DNA of 32,860 nucleotides from Bifidobacterium breve (GTDB lineage Bacteria; Bacteroidota; Bacteroidia; Flavobacteriales; Flavobacteriaceae), in NCBI GenBank assembly GCA_943323545.2, contig CALPIE020000014.1, forward strand, positions 1-32,860, in the 5' to 3' direction. A model generated the notes under the pieces. That model made no database searches, had not been told where the DNA came from, and saw only the letters and a list, made by a program, of their open reading frames with translations. Within the stretch, counting starts at the first letter, position 1. Every line of letters begins with the position of its first letter. Below, piece by piece: positions 19,642-28,624 of the stretch. The position numbers were made by a program, and so were the translations under genes.

Positions 19642-20631
19642 ATGTCATTAAAAAATATTCGTCTAGAAGTAATGCAATATCTAGAGAAAAATGTAGATAG
19701 TTTTGTAGATCAATTCTTAATTCCGGTTGAGAAAATTTGGCAGCCTTCAGACATGCTTCCTAATTCAGAAAAAGAAACTTTTTTCGAAGAGGTAAAAGAA
19801 TTGCGTGAAATAGCCAAAGATTTGCCTTATGATTTTTGGGTAGTTCTAGTTGGCGATACTATAACCGAAGAAGCATTACCAACTTACGAATCGTGGTTAA
19901 TGGAGGTAGAAGGAGTGGATAATGAAGGAAGAAATGGTTGGTCAAAATGGGTACGTCATTGGACTGCCGAAGAGAATCGTCATGGTGATTTACTAAATAA
20001 ATATTTGTATTTATCAGGACGTGTTAACATGCGTGAAATAGAAATGACCACCCAACACTTAATCGCTGATGGTTTTGATATCGGAACAGGTAAAGACCCT
20101 TATAAAAATTTTGTTTACACAAGTTTTCAAGAGTTAGCTACTTATGTTTCTCACAATAGGGTTTCTCAATTGGCTAAAAATTATGGTGATAAAAAACTGT
20201 CAAAAATTTGCAAAATGATTGCTGGAGACGAAATGCGTCATCATCATGCTTATAGCGAATTTGTAAATCAGATCTTTAAAGTAGATCCAAGTGAAATGAT
20301 GTTGGCTTTTCAATACATGATGAAGCAGAAAATTACAATGCCCGCCCATTTTTTAAGAGAGTCTGGCGATAGAATTAGTACTGCATTTGAAGAATTCTCT
20401 AATTCAGCTCAGAAAATTGGAGTTTATACAGCTGCAGATTATGTAGATATTCTACAAAAATTGGTAGAAAAATGGGAGATTGATAAAATTGTAAATCTTA
20501 CTGATGAAGCCGAAAAAGCCAGAGATTACCTCATGAAATTACCAGCACGAATGGCAAAAATTTCTGAAAGATTGGTGTTGCCAAATGAAACCAAAATATT
20601 CAAATGGGTAGAACCAGCTTTAATAAGATAA
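19642..20631 (+). CDS. Acyl-ACP desaturase (diiron, plant stearoyl-ACP desaturase family)
   Basis: Two diiron motifs EENRHG and DEMRHH; RVNMREIEMTTQHLIADGFD. Confidence 0.93.
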   Translation: MSLKNIRLEVMQYLEKNVDSFVDQFLIPVEKIWQPSDMLPNSEKETFFEEVKELREIAKDLPYDFWVVLVGDTITEEALPTYESWLMEVEGVDNEGRNGWSKWVRHWTAEENRHGDLLNKYLYLSGRVNMREIEMTTQHLIADGFDIGTGKDPYKNFVYTSFQELATYVSHNRVSQLAKNYGDKKLSKICKMIAGDEMRHHHAYSEFVNQIFKVDPSEMMLAFQYMMKQKITMPAHFLRESGDRISTAFEEFSNSAQKIGVYTAADYVDILQKLVEKWEIDKIVNLTDEAEKARDYLMKLPARMAKISERLVLPNETKIFKWVEPALIR

Positions 20632-20659
20632 CCGAGTACAGATAATAGAAAACAGACTT

Positions 20660-20686
20660 AAATCCTTTCTTAATGAAGGGATTTTT
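20660..20686 (+). terminator. Putative terminator after desaturase gene
   Basis: AAATCCTTTC-ttaat-GAAGGGATTT (one G-T wobble) followed by Ts. Confidence 0.65.
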
Positions 20687-20696
20687 AAATTAATAT

Positions 20697-21341
20697 ATGA
20701 CATTAATTGATACTACAATCGAATTTGTAAAACAACAACTTAAAGATGCCGAGGGTGGTCACGATTGGTTTCACATAGAACGTGTTTATAAAAATGCAAT
20801 ACTTATTGCAAAAGAAGAAAGTTGCAACATTGAAGTTGTTCAATTAGGAGCCTTGCTTCATGATATTGCTGATAGTAAGTTTAATAATGGAGATGAAAAT
20901 ATTGGTCCAAAAGTAGCCCGAGAGTATTTACATTTACAAAATATATCTCTAGAAATCGTTGAACATGTCATAGCTATTATTGAAAACATATCTTTTAAAG
21001 GAGGAAATTTTAAAAAGAAATTTAATTCTATCGAATTACAAATTGTTCAAGATGCTGATCGATTGGACGCGATTGGCGCCATCGGAATTGCACGTACATT
21101 CAATTATGGGGGTTTTAAAAACAGACTACTTTACAATCCAGAAATTGCCCCAAATTTAAACATGACAAAGGAAGAATATAAAAATAGCGTAGCACCAACG
21201 CTCAATCATTTTTATGAAAAACTACTTCTGTTAAAAGACAAAATGAATACTGAAACTGGTAAAAAAATTGCACAAGAAAGACATCGGTTTATGGAATCGT
21301 TTCTCGCACAATTTTATGCCGAATGGGATGGGGAGAAGTAG
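20697..21341 (+). CDS. HD domain-containing phosphohydrolase
   Basis: DWFHIERVYKNA...LGALLHDIADSKF...QDADRLDAIGAIGIARTF metal-binding HD motifs. Confidence 0.93.
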   Translation: MTLIDTTIEFVKQQLKDAEGGHDWFHIERVYKNAILIAKEESCNIEVVQLGALLHDIADSKFNNGDENIGPKVAREYLHLQNISLEIVEHVIAIIENISFKGGNFKKKFNSIELQIVQDADRLDAIGAIGIARTFNYGGFKNRLLYNPEIAPNLNMTKEEYKNSVAPTLNHFYEKLLLLKDKMNTETGKKIAQERHRFMESFLAQFYAEWDGEK

Positions 21342-21342
21342 T

Positions 21343-21397
21343 AGTCAGTGCTCAGTTTTCAGTTGGCAGTGACAACACACTGAACACAGCCAACTAA
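21343..21397. repeat. CAGT-rich intergenic repeat with inverted arms
   Basis: AGTTGGC (21362-21368)/GCCAACT (21390-21396) and CAGTG/CACTG; contains CAGTTTTCAGT shared with 23664-23702. Confidence 0.7.
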
Positions 21398-21398
21398 T

Positions 21399-22181
21399 TT
21401 ATCTTCCTTTAAAATCTGCTTTTCGTTTTTCTAAAAATGCGGTTGTTCCTTCTTTAAAATCATCGGTTCCGAAGCATTTACCAAAAGATTTTATTTCGGT
21501 TTTAAATCCGTTAACACCCTCTTTAAAATTGGCATTTACTGCTTTTATGGCTTGACCAATAGCAACGGGAGAATTTTTCATAATGCGGTGCGCTATCGAT
21601 TTTGTAAAATCTAAAAGTTCGGCTTGTGGTACAACATGATTTACCAATCCAAATCTATAGGCATCTTCAGCGGTTATCATTCCGGCAGTCATTATCATTT
21701 CCATAGCGCGACCTTTACCCACTAATTGCGGTAATCTTTGTGTTCCGCCATAACCCGGAATTACACCAAGTGATACTTCTGGCAAACCCATTTTTGCATT
21801 TTCTGATGCAATTCTGAAATGACATGACATGGCCAATTCCAATCCGCCACCAAGTGCAAATCCATTCACGGCAGCAATAACCGGAGTTCTTAAATTTTCA
21901 ACAAAATCAAATAGTAATTCTTGCCCTTGAGTAGCCAATTGCGCACCTTCTTCTATAGAAAAATGAGCAAATTCTGAAATATCAGCGCCAGCGACAAATG
22001 CTTTTTCACCTTCTCCAGTAATTATAATTACTCTTACATCTGTATTGGCTTCCAAGTTTTCAAAAGCATCATGTAACTCTTGAATTGTTGCTACATTTAA
22101 AGCATTTAATTTTGAAGGACGGTTAATAGTGATTTGTCCAATTCCATTTTCAACGGAAACCATTATGTTTTCAAAATTCAT
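21399..22181 (-). CDS. Enoyl-CoA hydratase/isomerase family protein
   Basis: FVAGADISEF, PVIAAVNGFALGGGLELAMSCHFRIA, LGVIPGYGGTQRLPQLVGKGRA. Confidence 0.96.
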   Translation of the reverse strand: MNFENIMVSVENGIGQITINRPSKLNALNVATIQELHDAFENLEANTDVRVIIITGEGEKAFVAGADISEFAHFSIEEGAQLATQGQELLFDFVENLRTPVIAAVNGFALGGGLELAMSCHFRIASENAKMGLPEVSLGVIPGYGGTQRLPQLVGKGRAMEMIMTAGMITAEDAYRFGLVNHVVPQAELLDFTKSIAHRIMKNSPVAIGQAIKAVNANFKEGVNGFKTEIKSFGKCFGTDDFKEGTTAFLEKRKADFKGR

Positions 22182-22184
22182 AGT

Positions 22185-23657
22185 TTATTTTTTTATTATA
22201 GGAAGTGAAACAGTAAATGTAGTTCCTTTTCCTAGTTCGGTTTCAAAAGTAATTGTTCCTTTATAATTTTCAATTATATTTTTAATAATTCCTAGGCCTA
22301 ATCCCATTCCACTATTTTTTGTGGTGAATTTAGGTTCAAAAATGTGTTCTATATTTTCAGATTCAATTCCAGTTCCATTATCTTTAACAATAATAAGTAC
22401 ATGGTCGAATTCTTCTTTTACGCTAACCAAAACCATTTTTTTTGTTTGTTCTTCCGGAATGGATTGAATAGCATTTTTTACTAAATTAGTGATGATTCTG
22501 ATTAGCTGTGTTCGATCTAATTTGGTAATAATTTCTTCTTTTTCACTTTCAAAAACTATAAAATCTTCATTAAAAATATCCAAAGCCAATTCAATAACAT
22601 CGATAACATTTAAATTTTCATTTTGCTGGGCAGGCATGGAAGCAAAATTTGAAAAAGCAGATGCAACAGCACTCATGGTGTCAATTTGTTGTATAAGCGT
22701 TTTAGTATAATCGTTGAGTTTTTGATTTAGATTCGGATCATTAGTATCAAATTTTCTTTGAAAACTTTGTACAGTTAAGCGCATCGGAGTCAAAGGATTT
22801 TTAATTTCGTGTGCGACTTGTTTTGCCATTTCACGCCATGCTTGTTCCCTTTCGGATTGTGCTAGCATAACAGCACTTTCTTCTAATTTGTCAACCATTC
22901 TATTATAAGCTGAAATAAGGGAATTGATTTCTCTACTATTGGCTTCAATTACAATTTTTTCATTTTTTTGATTTAGGCTTGTTTCGTTAATCTTGTCTGA
23001 AATTGTTTTCAATGACTTGGTAATATAACTTGCTAAAAAATAAGCAATTGCAAAAGCAATTAGTAACATGAATGAATACACTTGGCTTAATCGAATTAAA
23101 AATGCTTGCAATTCATCTTCATAAAAACCGTCATCTTCAACATAAGGGATGTTTAATATTCCTAAAGGTTTGAATTTATCATCTTTAATTTGGCTAAAAG
23201 AAGATCTGTTTTTTACCCCATCAATATTTTTAATATCAACGTATCTTTTTTCGATAGATGATTGAACAAGTTTAATTATGTATTTTGGAATAGAGGGCGA
23301 TACAGTATCAATAGAGAAAGAGCCTTTAGACGATTTTAAAAGTTTACCATCTAAACTATAAATATTAATATCTAAATTATGAATATCTGCTAATTCATGA
23401 ATTTTATCTTTAAAAATGTAAGGTAAATTGTTTTGTGTTAACGGATATGTGGTGTTAGAAAGCACATAATTGATATGTTCTTTTATAGCGTTTTCTTTTC
23501 GATCTAGTCGCTCCTGATGGTATTCTTTTGCCTCGTTTTTAAATTGGATAATCGAAATTGACGCCATTAAAACCGATGCAATTAATACCAATACAATCAT
23601 CGAAAGAAAAATTCTAATTCGAAGGGAGAGCATAGAGATTTTGAATCCGTTAAGCAT
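22185..23657 (-). CDS. Sensor histidine kinase (NtrY-like, HAMP)
   Basis: Two TM helices, HAMP-like region, H box EMAKQVAHEIKNPLTPMRL, N box NLVKNAIQSIP, G boxes VKDNGTGI and NSGMGLGLGI. Confidence 0.95.
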   Translation of the reverse strand: MLNGFKISMLSLRIRIFLSMIVLVLIASVLMASISIIQFKNEAKEYHQERLDRKENAIKEHINYVLSNTTYPLTQNNLPYIFKDKIHELADIHNLDINIYSLDGKLLKSSKGSFSIDTVSPSIPKYIIKLVQSSIEKRYVDIKNIDGVKNRSSFSQIKDDKFKPLGILNIPYVEDDGFYEDELQAFLIRLSQVYSFMLLIAFAIAYFLASYITKSLKTISDKINETSLNQKNEKIVIEANSREINSLISAYNRMVDKLEESAVMLAQSEREQAWREMAKQVAHEIKNPLTPMRLTVQSFQRKFDTNDPNLNQKLNDYTKTLIQQIDTMSAVASAFSNFASMPAQQNENLNVIDVIELALDIFNEDFIVFESEKEEIITKLDRTQLIRIITNLVKNAIQSIPEEQTKKMVLVSVKEEFDHVLIIVKDNGTGIESENIEHIFEPKFTTKNSGMGLGLGIIKNIIENYKGTITFETELGKGTTFTVSLPIIKK

Positions 23658-23663
23658 AATGTC

Positions 23664-23702
23664 CAGTTTTCAGTCGCAGTTTTCAGTCGCAGTTTTCAGT
23701 AG
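23664..23702. repeat. 13-bp tandem repeat, 3 units
   Basis: CAGTTTTCAGTCG / CAGTTTTCAGTCG / CAGTTTTCAGTAG. Confidence 0.9.
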
Positions 23703-23729
23703 TTTTTCTGTAAACTGAGACGGAGACTG

Positions 23730-24272
23730 TCAACTATTTTTTTCTCGGATTTTTTTGTAAAATTTATAACCAAGCATCAACAGCATTGAAAAAACAAAGA
23801 TGCCAATTACGCCATAAATCCAGTTAAAAGCATTTTTTAAAATTACTAAAAAAACAACTGCAAATAAGATAAGTGTAGCTCCTTCATTCCATAACCGCAT
23901 AAAATTGGAACTGTATTTAAATAAATCTTTTTGCAATTGCGAATAAATTTGATGGCATTTTAAATGGTATGCGAACAACACAAAAACGAAGCCAAGTTTC
24001 AAGCGCATCCATGGCATTTGCAACCATTGTGGCATTAAAAATAGCAGCCAAACTGCAAAAAGTGTTGCTAAAATTGCACTTGGCCAAGTGATGATATACC
24101 ACAATCGATACGTCATAATTTTGTATTGTTTTTGTAGAATTTCTTTTTCTGGCGACGGTTTTTCTTTGGTTTCTATTTGGTATACAAACAAACGAACAAT
24201 ATAAAACAATCCAGCAAACCATGTAATTACGAAGATGAGGTGAAGTGATTTTATATAGTTATAGTATTCCAT
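23730..24272 (-). CDS. hemJ: HemJ/CopD-family protein (candidate protoporphyrinogen oxidase)
   Basis: YYNYIKSLHLIFVITWFAGLFYIVRLFVYQIE resembles the HemJ (UPF0093) N-terminus; 9 nt downstream of hemH. Confidence 0.75.
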   Translation of the reverse strand: MEYYNYIKSLHLIFVITWFAGLFYIVRLFVYQIETKEKPSPEKEILQKQYKIMTYRLWYIITWPSAILATLFAVWLLFLMPQWLQMPWMRLKLGFVFVLFAYHLKCHQIYSQLQKDLFKYSSNFMRLWNEGATLILFAVVFLVILKNAFNWIYGVIGIFVFSMLLMLGYKFYKKIREKNS

Positions 24273-24281
24273 CGAAGTTTG

Positions 24282-25298
24282 TTATTGATTTTTATAATCA
24301 TTAATCCATTTTGCAACAGTTTCACACCATTCATCTCCATCATTCATACAAGGAATAGCAATAAATTCCTCACCTCCATTTTCTTTGAATTCATGATTGG
24401 CTTCCATAGCAATTTCTTCTAATGTTTCAAGACAATCAGAAACAAAAGCTGGAGTAACAACTGCTAATTTCTTAATTCCTTGCTTTGGCATTTTATTAAT
24501 TTCTACATCGGTATAAGGTGTTAACCATTTATCTCCAGCCAATCGCGATTGAAAGGTTTGACTGTATTTGCCTTCTGGAATTCCAAGTAATTTTATCACT
24601 TGTTTTGTTGTTTCATAACATTGGTGACGGTAACAAAATTCATGAGCAGGCGAAGGTGTATTACAACACGAGCCGTCTATTTTGCAATGCGATTTAGTAA
24701 TGTCGGTTTTACGAATGTGTCGTTTCGGAATACCGTGGTACGAAAATAACAAATGGTCATATTCAAAAGTATCTAAATGCATTTTTATAGAATTTGCTAA
24801 TGCTTTGATATAATCTGGTTTATTGTAAAATGCAGGGACAATCGTAAATTTCATTTCTGGGAAATGCTTTTGACGCAATTCTTCTGCTAAAACTAAAATA
24901 GTTGTAGTAGATGCCATAGCATGTTGCGGATACAACGGAAATAACATTACTTCATTTACGCCTTTGTCTTTTAACTCTTGCAATCCTTTTAAAATAGTCA
25001 TAGTTCCGTAACGCATAGCCAAAGCTACAGGCACATCAACTAGAGCTTGCACTTTTTTATGCATTCTTTTAGATATAACTACTAAAGGAGATCCTTCTTC
25101 CCACCAAATTTTTGCATAAGCAGCAGCCGATTTTTTTGGACGAGTTTTTAAAATAATACCACGAACTAATAATGCACGCAATAAAAACGGAACGTCAATG
25201 ACGTATTTATCCATTAAAAATTCATCTAAATAAGGCTTTACATCCTTTGCAGTTGGACTTTCGGGTGAACCTAAATTTACTAATAATACTCCTTTCAT
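24282..25298 (-). CDS. hemH: Ferrochelatase
   Basis: GVLLVNLGSPESPTAKDVKPYLDEFLMD, LLFSYHGIPKRH, YSQTFQSRLAGDKWLTPYTD. Confidence 0.98.
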   Translation of the reverse strand: MKGVLLVNLGSPESPTAKDVKPYLDEFLMDKYVIDVPFLLRALLVRGIILKTRPKKSAAAYAKIWWEEGSPLVVISKRMHKKVQALVDVPVALAMRYGTMTILKGLQELKDKGVNEVMLFPLYPQHAMASTTTILVLAEELRQKHFPEMKFTIVPAFYNKPDYIKALANSIKMHLDTFEYDHLLFSYHGIPKRHIRKTDITKSHCKIDGSCCNTPSPAHEFCYRHQCYETTKQVIKLLGIPEGKYSQTFQSRLAGDKWLTPYTDVEINKMPKQGIKKLAVVTPAFVSDCLETLEEIAMEANHEFKENGGEEFIAIPCMNDGDEWCETVAKWINDYKNQ

Positions 25299-25332
25299 TT
25301 TGAATAACTTATTTTATTTGGATTGAAAAAAT

Positions 25333-26238
25333 TTACAAATTTGTATTTATTGCCATTAAATATTTTTTTGGGGTAGTAGCAAACTTCTTTTTAAAAGCAG
25401 CAATAAAATGACTTCCTGTACTATAGCCAATTTTTAACCCAACTTCGTTTACATTATAGGAACCACTATCTAATAATTGTCGCGCATAATCCATTTTATA
25501 ATCAAATAAAAAACCATAAACAGTGTCGCCATAAATTTGTTTGAAACCCATTTTAAGCTTTTTTAAACTCAATCCGACTTGATCAGATAGTTCTTCTAAG
25601 CCAGGAGGTTCAGACATGTTAGCAATTATTATTTCTTTTGCTTTTCTAATTTTAAGGACATTTTCTTCATCAATTAAAAAAGGACATTGCTCAGCATTTG
25701 GATCTTCTGACCGATTGAAATACAAACTTAATAATTCATATCCTTTCCCTTTATAATACAAATTTTTAATCGACGGATTTAAATTATAATGAAACAATTG
25801 ACTTAATACAATAGCCATAGACGGACTAATTTCTCCTTCTTTATAGTACTTTTTATCTTTGTTTTCTTCACTTAAAAAAGGAATATGGCCCGATTCATTT
25901 GTAAATAAAGAGTGAAATTTTTGAATAGAAATAATGATTGAAATCACCCAAGTATTAGGTGCTAATTCTAAATTTAAAGGCAATTCTTTTTGTGGATTAT
26001 AAAATAAATACGACTTCTCTTCATTTAAATCTAAAGCATAATTGCCTTGATTGAAAATGAATTTAGCTTTCCCTTTAATTCCGAAATGAAATTGAATAAG
26101 TCCTTGATGAATGTGTTTTTCTATCCTAAATGTTTCATTTTCATCATTTTGAAAACGATGTAAAATAAAATCATTCTCGATTTTTATTTCTTCTTGTGAA
26201 CTCATAGCGTCATTTTTTTTACTCAAAACTCCATTCAA
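25333..26238 (-). CDS. AraC family transcriptional regulator
   Basis: C-terminal GLEELSDQVGLSLKKLKMGFKQIYGDTVYGFLFDYKMDYARQLL...VNEVGLKIGYSTGSHFIAAFKKKFATTPKKYL. Confidence 0.95.
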   Translation of the reverse strand: MNGVLSKKNDAMSSQEEIKIENDFILHRFQNDENETFRIEKHIHQGLIQFHFGIKGKAKFIFNQGNYALDLNEEKSYLFYNPQKELPLNLELAPNTWVISIIISIQKFHSLFTNESGHIPFLSEENKDKKYYKEGEISPSMAIVLSQLFHYNLNPSIKNLYYKGKGYELLSLYFNRSEDPNAEQCPFLIDEENVLKIRKAKEIIIANMSEPPGLEELSDQVGLSLKKLKMGFKQIYGDTVYGFLFDYKMDYARQLLDSGSYNVNEVGLKIGYSTGSHFIAAFKKKFATTPKKYLMAINTNL

Positions 26239-26375
26239 AGCATTTTATTTATTTAGAAACAATCTACATAAGTAAATTGTAAATGCTTTATTTTACTGCA
26301 AATTTATAATAAATAACGCTAAAAAAACAAATTGTTTTAAAAAATCCCTAAGCGATGCAAAAAGTACTTTGAGCG

Positions 26376-26407
26376 TTGTTTTTATAAAACACTTAACTAT
26401 AACTTTG
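26376..26407 (+). promoter_or_regulatory. Bacteroidota-type promoter for hemA (TTG-N21-TAACTTTG)
   Basis: TTG 26376-26378, TAACTTTG 26400-26407; start codon 26434. Confidence 0.7.
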
Positions 26408-26433
26408 TTCCACTTTTAGGAAAAGTAACAATT

Positions 26434-27690
26434 ATGGAAAACGGAAACTTCGTAAAGCATACTACTTTTTACATTATAGGATTGAGTTATCAAAAAGCAG
26501 ATGCTGATATGAGAGGTAAATTCAGTTTAGATGCTCAAGCAAAATCCAACTTAATGCAGCAAGCTAAAGAGGAAGGAATCGAAGCTTTGCTTGTTACTTC
26601 CACCTGTAATAGAACCGAAATTTATGGTTTTGCACAACACCCTTTTCAATTAATAAAGTTACTTTGTGAAAACAGTCAGGGCACTGTAGAAGATTTTCAA
26701 AAAGTTGCCTATGTCTACAAAGGGAAAGAAGCAGTTTCACATATATTTAGAGTTGGTACGGGTCTTGACAGTCAAATTCTCGGAGATTTTGAAATTATTA
26801 GCCAATTAAAAATAGCATTTACTCAGAGCAAAGAAGTTGGATTGGTCAATAATTTCCTTGAAAGATTGGTGAATTCTGTTATTCAAGCGAGTAAAAAAAT
26901 TAAAACAGACACAGAAATTTCTTCTGGCGCTACTTCGGTTTCTTTCGCAGCAGTTCAATATATTTTCAAAAATGTTGAAACCATAGAAAATAAAAATATT
27001 TTACTTTTTGGAACTGGTAAAATCGGTAGGAACACCTGCGAAAATTTAGTAAAACATACCAAACACGAACAAATTACTTTAGTAAATCGCACCAAAGATA
27101 AAGCAGAAAAATTAGCTAAAAAGTTAAATGTTATTGTAAAAGATTATGCCGACTTGCAACTCGAATTACAAAAAGCAGATGTTGTAGTAGTGGCTACTGG
27201 AGCTCAAAATCCGACAATAGATAAAGCCATTCTAAATCTTAAAAAGCCATTGCTGATTTTAGATTTATCTATTCCAAAAAACGTTAATGAAAATGTTACC
27301 AGTGTTGATGGTGTAACTTTGATTCATATGGATCATTTATCACAACTAACAGACGAAACTTTAGAAAACAGAAAACGTCACATTCCGGCAGCGGAATCTA
27401 TTATAGAAGAAATTAAAAATGAGTTTTTGGCATGGACCAAACAAAGAAAATTTGCACCAACTATTCATGCATTAAAAGAGAAATTAAATTCTATTAAAGA
27501 AGGCGAATTAAACTTTCAAAGAAAAAAAATCACCGATTTTCACGAAGAACAAGCCGAAATCATAAGCGCAAGAATCATCCAAAAAATTACCAATCATTTC
27601 GCCAATCATTTAAAAGAGGATACTACCATGGTTGATGAAAGTATTGAATGGATTGAAAAAATATTCCAAATTGAAACCGATTCAAAATAA
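26434..27690 (+). CDS. hemA: Glutamyl-tRNA reductase
   Basis: LLVTSTCNRTEIYGF, HIFRVGTGLDSQILGDFEIISQLK, LLFGTGKIGRNTCENL. Confidence 0.98.
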   Translation: MENGNFVKHTTFYIIGLSYQKADADMRGKFSLDAQAKSNLMQQAKEEGIEALLVTSTCNRTEIYGFAQHPFQLIKLLCENSQGTVEDFQKVAYVYKGKEAVSHIFRVGTGLDSQILGDFEIISQLKIAFTQSKEVGLVNNFLERLVNSVIQASKKIKTDTEISSGATSVSFAAVQYIFKNVETIENKNILLFGTGKIGRNTCENLVKHTKHEQITLVNRTKDKAEKLAKKLNVIVKDYADLQLELQKADVVVVATGAQNPTIDKAILNLKKPLLILDLSIPKNVNENVTSVDGVTLIHMDHLSQLTDETLENRKRHIPAAESIIEEIKNEFLAWTKQRKFAPTIHALKEKLNSIKEGELNFQRKKITDFHEEQAEIISARIIQKITNHFANHLKEDTTMVDESIEWIEKIFQIETDSK

Positions 27691-28613
27691 TGAATAAAAT
27701 TATTAGAATAGGAACCCGTGATAGTGAACTCGCACTTTGGCAAGCAAATACAGTCGCCAAAAAACTCAACGATTTAAGCTATAAAACGCAAATCATTTCT
27801 GTAAAATCGGATGGTGATTTACTTCTAGATAAACCATTATACGAACTCGGAATTACTGGAATTTTTACCAAAACTTTAGATGTTGCCATGATAAATGGTC
27901 AAATTGATATAGCTGTTCATTCGATGAAAGATGTGCCAACCGCTTTACCACACGGAATTGTTCAAGCTGCCGTTTTAGAAAGAGCCAATGAATTGGATAT
28001 TTTAATACACAAAGGGAATCTAGATTTTCTTGAAACTAACGGAACAATCGCTACCGGTAGTCTTCGTCGACAAGCATTATGGTTAAATAAATATCCAAAT
28101 CATAAAGTTGTTGATTTACGTGGAAATGTAAATACCAGAATGCAAAAACTATACAATAGCGATTGGAACGGAGCCGTTTTCGCTGCTGCTGGATTGGAAA
28201 GAATCAATTTAAAACCAGATAATTTTATCAATTTAGATTGGATGACTCCAGCTCCGGCACAAGGGGCAATGGTTGTGGTGGCAATGGCTAATGATGATTT
28301 TAGTATTGATGCCGTTTCACAATTAAATGATTTAGATGCTGAAATTTGTACCTACATCGAAAGACAATTTCTAAAAACTTTAGAAGGAGGTTGTACAGCC
28401 CCAATTGGTGCTATTGCAAAATACAATGAAAAAGAAGATACTATTCATTTTCAAGGAGTGCTTTTATCCATCGATGGAAAAGAAAAAATTGAAATCGAAA
28501 AGACAGTTGATATCTCCGAATGGAAAAAATTAGGATTCAATTCCGCTCAAGAAATCTTAACTAACGGTGGAACGCAATTGATGGAAAAAATCAAGGCAGC
28601 ATTAAAAAAGTAA
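27690..28613 (+). CDS. hemC: Hydroxymethylbilane synthase
   Basis: RIGTRDSELALWQA, DIAVHSMKDVPTALP, ATGSLRRQALW, LEGGCTAPIGA. Confidence 0.98.
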   Translation: MNKIIRIGTRDSELALWQANTVAKKLNDLSYKTQIISVKSDGDLLLDKPLYELGITGIFTKTLDVAMINGQIDIAVHSMKDVPTALPHGIVQAAVLERANELDILIHKGNLDFLETNGTIATGSLRRQALWLNKYPNHKVVDLRGNVNTRMQKLYNSDWNGAVFAAAGLERINLKPDNFINLDWMTPAPAQGAMVVVAMANDDFSIDAVSQLNDLDAEICTYIERQFLKTLEGGCTAPIGAIAKYNEKEDTIHFQGVLLSIDGKEKIEIEKTVDISEWKKLGFNSAQEILTNGGTQLMEKIKAALKK

Positions 28614-28624
28614 TTCGTGCATTC

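Noticed and set aside
23664-23702. Possible CRISPR array
   Set aside because: Contiguous 13-bp tandem units without spacers and no cas genes
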